Assembly (NCBI GenBank): GCA_018398805.1
Contig: JAGFBZ010000943.1
Coordinates: 34,381 to 98,380, forward strand
Length of the DNA: 64,000 nucleotides
Direction of reading: 5' to 3'
DNA from: Hirundichthys speculiger
Lineage: Eukaryota; Chordata; Actinopteri; Beloniformes; Exocoetidae
Positions 61,632 to 64,000 of this stretch are shown one piece after another. A program made the translations under genes and the position numbers. The first letter of the stretch is position 1; each line of letters begins with the position of its first letter. The notes beneath the pieces were generated by a model that was not told the origin of the DNA, did no database searches, and saw only the letters and a program-made list of their open reading frames with translations.

Positions 61632-62960
61632 TTACCATGTTCCAATGGTGAGGCTTTGTAACTCAGTAGGGCTAGATAGGGGTCTCAGTTGCTGTCTTGT
61701 GCCTTCCTGAGTAACTATTTGAAAATGTGCACACCCTTCTCTGCTTTGCCATTTGACTGGGTAACAGGTAACCTGTCTTGCAAATATGGACTTCATGTGA
61801 TCGACAACACACATTGCAGACATGCTGGGAAGCAACGCTATCTCTGGATAGTTTGACAGATAGTCGATCACCAGCAGGTAATTTTTCCCTCCCAGATGGA
61901 ATAAATGAGTCCCGACTTTCTGCCACGGCTCTTTGGGTATGTGAGTTATTGTCAAGGGCTCTTTTGGCTGTTTTGCCTGATGCTTTAAACATGTTTCACA
62001 ACTCTGAACCATTCGGTCTTTGTCTGCATTAATTCTTGGCCAGTACACAGCTGTTCTTGCCCGCATCTTGCATTTCTCCATGCCGAGATGTCCCTCGTGC
62101 AGCCTTTTCAACATCTCTGGTCTCATTGCCTGTGGAATGACAACTCTGTCTTTTCTGAGTAAAGTACTGTGGAGACTCACCTCTAGGCCAGCCCTGATTC
62201 ATGTGTTTAATGACTCTCTGCAAGCACGTGTCTTTCTCTGTTTCAGCCACAATCTGCTTGGATTTCATGTCAGACACAGGGAGGGATTTAGTGAGCAGGT
62301 TTATGTGGAGGTTTACATCAGCATCTGTGGAGCTCTCACTGTGTGTTTCACTGAGTGTTGTGGTATGGGACATAGCGCCAGCTAGTCCGATGAATTTAAC
62401 TAGTGTGTGTAGATCAGGTTGAAGTCATAGCGCTGTAGCTTCATCATCAGTCTTTGGATGCGCGGTGACATCTCACTGAGGTTTTTCTTGATGATGGCAA
62501 GCAACAGCTTGTGTGATTGGTCTCTGCCACATATGTTTGTAAGTCCTATATGTAGCTGTGGAATTTCTCAAATCCATACACTAGTTCCAATCTCTCCTTT
62601 TCAATTTGAGCGTAACGATATTCAGCTGCCGTCATTGTTCTTGACGCGTGGGCATCCGGCCTCCAGTCCTCTCCAACAGTCCTCTCCAATTTTTCAATGC
62701 ATCAGTGGATATCTTTGTCTTTTTGGATGGGTCCAAGTATGCCAGCACCGGCTCTGTAGTGAGTGTAGTTTTCATTTTCATTTTCAGTGTAGTAGTTTTA
62801 CTTTATTCTTGTCTGGATCAACCCTTGCTGCAGACAGATGGCTCCCAGAAAAGTGATTTCAGTCACTCCAAACTGACATTTAGCTCTGTTCAGCTTCAGT
62901 CCGTACTTTTGGATCTGCTGCAGCACTTTGTTGAGTTTCTATCTAAAGCATAATATAAAG
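61632..62960 (-). mobile_element. Second gypsy-type fragment, opposite strand
   Basis: The minus strand, read from 62,960 downward, gives an RT connection (YGLKLNRAKCQFG, EITFLGA), RNase H-like pieces (EYRYAQIEKERLELVYG) and, at 62,180-61,632, integrase (LHEGHLGMEKCKMRA, CETCLKHQAKQ, YLLVIDYLSNYPEIA). Frames are broken repeatedly. The residues differ clearly from the element at 56.1-61.1 kb, so it is a different family. Confidence 0.82.
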
Positions 62961-63554
62961 TGCTTTTCAAAACCTTTAACTGGAACTCATGAGTTACTGT
63001 AGTAGATTAATTAAGCTCGACTGTAGTGTTTAATTTTCCAAAACCATGGCAGCAGCAACATCAAAAAAAATTAAACCATACACATAAGATCTACAGTTTA
63101 CAAATGATAATGGACTGTCAGAAATTAGATAAAGAAATATCTAACTTCTTGGAATGGAACTCTCACTTGTTTTGTTTTTTGTTTTTTTTTACTTTACAGC
63201 TTTATAAAATAATTGATTCAAATCGCAATCAATCACTTTCTTCTAACTTCCTTCAGCATCTAAATTTCGTTGAAAAGTGAGAGGTTATTAAAGCTGTCAT
63301 TTGTAAGACGTTACAGTCCATGTTGCAGCTCTTGGTGTTTGAACCCAGCACACATCTCCAGCTTGCTTCCCCAGCAGTTCTGCATGAACTGATTGCTGCT
63401 GGGGGCGAGGCTAATCTTACAAATGTTTGTCAGTTGTGTTTGATGTGTCTATCTGTGTGAAAGCAAAGTAAAAAACTCAAGAGAAAGAAAACCTGTTTGT
63501 GTTCTTTGAAAACCAACTTATGTCATGCAACAGTCCAAGCCAGAAGTTTAAGTA

Positions 63555-63885
63555 AAACACACAGACGCTGCACTAATCTGTCTGTCAATCTTCCACTCCC
63601 TTCTTCCATCACTCGTGAACAAGACCTTGAGATACTAAAACTCCTTAACTTAAGGCAGAACCTCTCTCCCAACCTGGAGGAGGCATTCTACCCTTTTCCG
63701 ACTGAGAACCATGGTCTCAGATTTGGAGGTGCTGATTCTCATCCCTCCTGCTTCACACTTGGCTGCAAACTGCTGGAGTAAGAGCTGAAGATCCCCAGCC
63801 GATGGCTGACGGAGTACCCCCTAGAGGACACCCAGAGGGACACGGTCAAATGCCTTCTCCAAATCCACAAAACACATGTGCACTG
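63555..63885 (-). mobile_element. Rex3-type (RTE) LINE fragment
   Basis: The complement matches the 17,030-16,910 part of the Rex3 copy (the LSRKRVECL and EFKYLG region), with many substitutions. It is cut off on both sides. The remaining stretches 62,960-63,555 and 63,885-64,000 show no gene. Confidence 0.75.
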
Positions 63886-64000
63886 ATTGGGCCAATTCAT
63901 TATTGACATTATTCCTTTTTTTTGTTGACAGTTTTCTGCAGTCTTGATGAAATGTCTGTGACAGTAACAGTGACAGAGCAAAGAAACCTTTTCAACCATG

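Noticed and set aside
63497..63781. Plus-strand 94-codon open frame
   Set aside because: It is the antisense of the Rex3 fragment; the same shadow appears in the copy at 16.7-17.1 kb.

Overview
The window looks like a transposon-rich stretch of a teleost fish nuclear genome. The signs are intron-split genes with GT/AG sites, Rex1/L2-type and Rex3-type LINE fragments, tRNA-derived SINEs, Tc1-like and hAT elements, a Ty3/gypsy element and many microsatellites. There are no bacterial features. Everything here comes from reading the sequence and its translations; no database search was run.

The first half (about 2.2-28.3 kb) holds two related, same-orientation (minus strand) multi-exon genes. 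Each encodes a Mutator-like (MULE) DDE transposase core (YLDATG, ICDGS and a CLSH C(2)H motif), then a macro domain (NAAN, GGLA, IHAVGP, SSGIF), then the start of what looks like a Ulp1/SENP-type SUMO-protease domain (LRPHRWLTGE). Copy A lies inside a complete 14,994-bp transposon (13,273-28,266) with near-identical terminal inverted repeats, subterminal tandem repeats and a perfect 10-bp target-site duplication, TGATTTTAAA. Copy B (about 2.2-12.75 kb) sits just outside the left end, has the same exon plan, and shows no inverted repeats that I could find. Both genes are broken by stops and frameshifts. Copy A also carries three younger insertions: a 4.0-kb BED-finger hAT element with an 8-bp duplication that copies a splice acceptor, a Rex1/L2-type LINE, and a Rex3-type LINE with a 13-bp duplication. 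Copy B carries an L1/Tx1-like LINE and a SINE.

The middle (32.1-46.4 kb, minus strand) holds one gene that looks intact, an SLC1-family sodium-coupled amino-acid transporter. It has 13 coding exons that join in frame to about 505 residues. Its substrate and sodium motifs are altered (NMNGT, DRFNT, EWVLD). Its introns contain a Tc1-like relic, a Rex1/L2 fragment, and a SINE that was itself split by a 650-bp hAT MITE.

The last part (47-64 kb) holds a Tc1-like transposon with 212-bp inverted repeats; a hAT fragment; a short five-exon gene (50.27-53.03 kb) resembling the C-terminal half of a USP-type ubiquitin/SUMO protease; a minisatellite of about 168-bp units; a decayed Ty3/gypsy element (56.1-61.1 kb) facing a second gypsy fragment on the other strand; and a Rex3 fragment. 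The last exon of the USP-like gene is repeated at 29.57-30.26 kb, so the SLC1 gene is flanked by direct repeats of about 690 bp.
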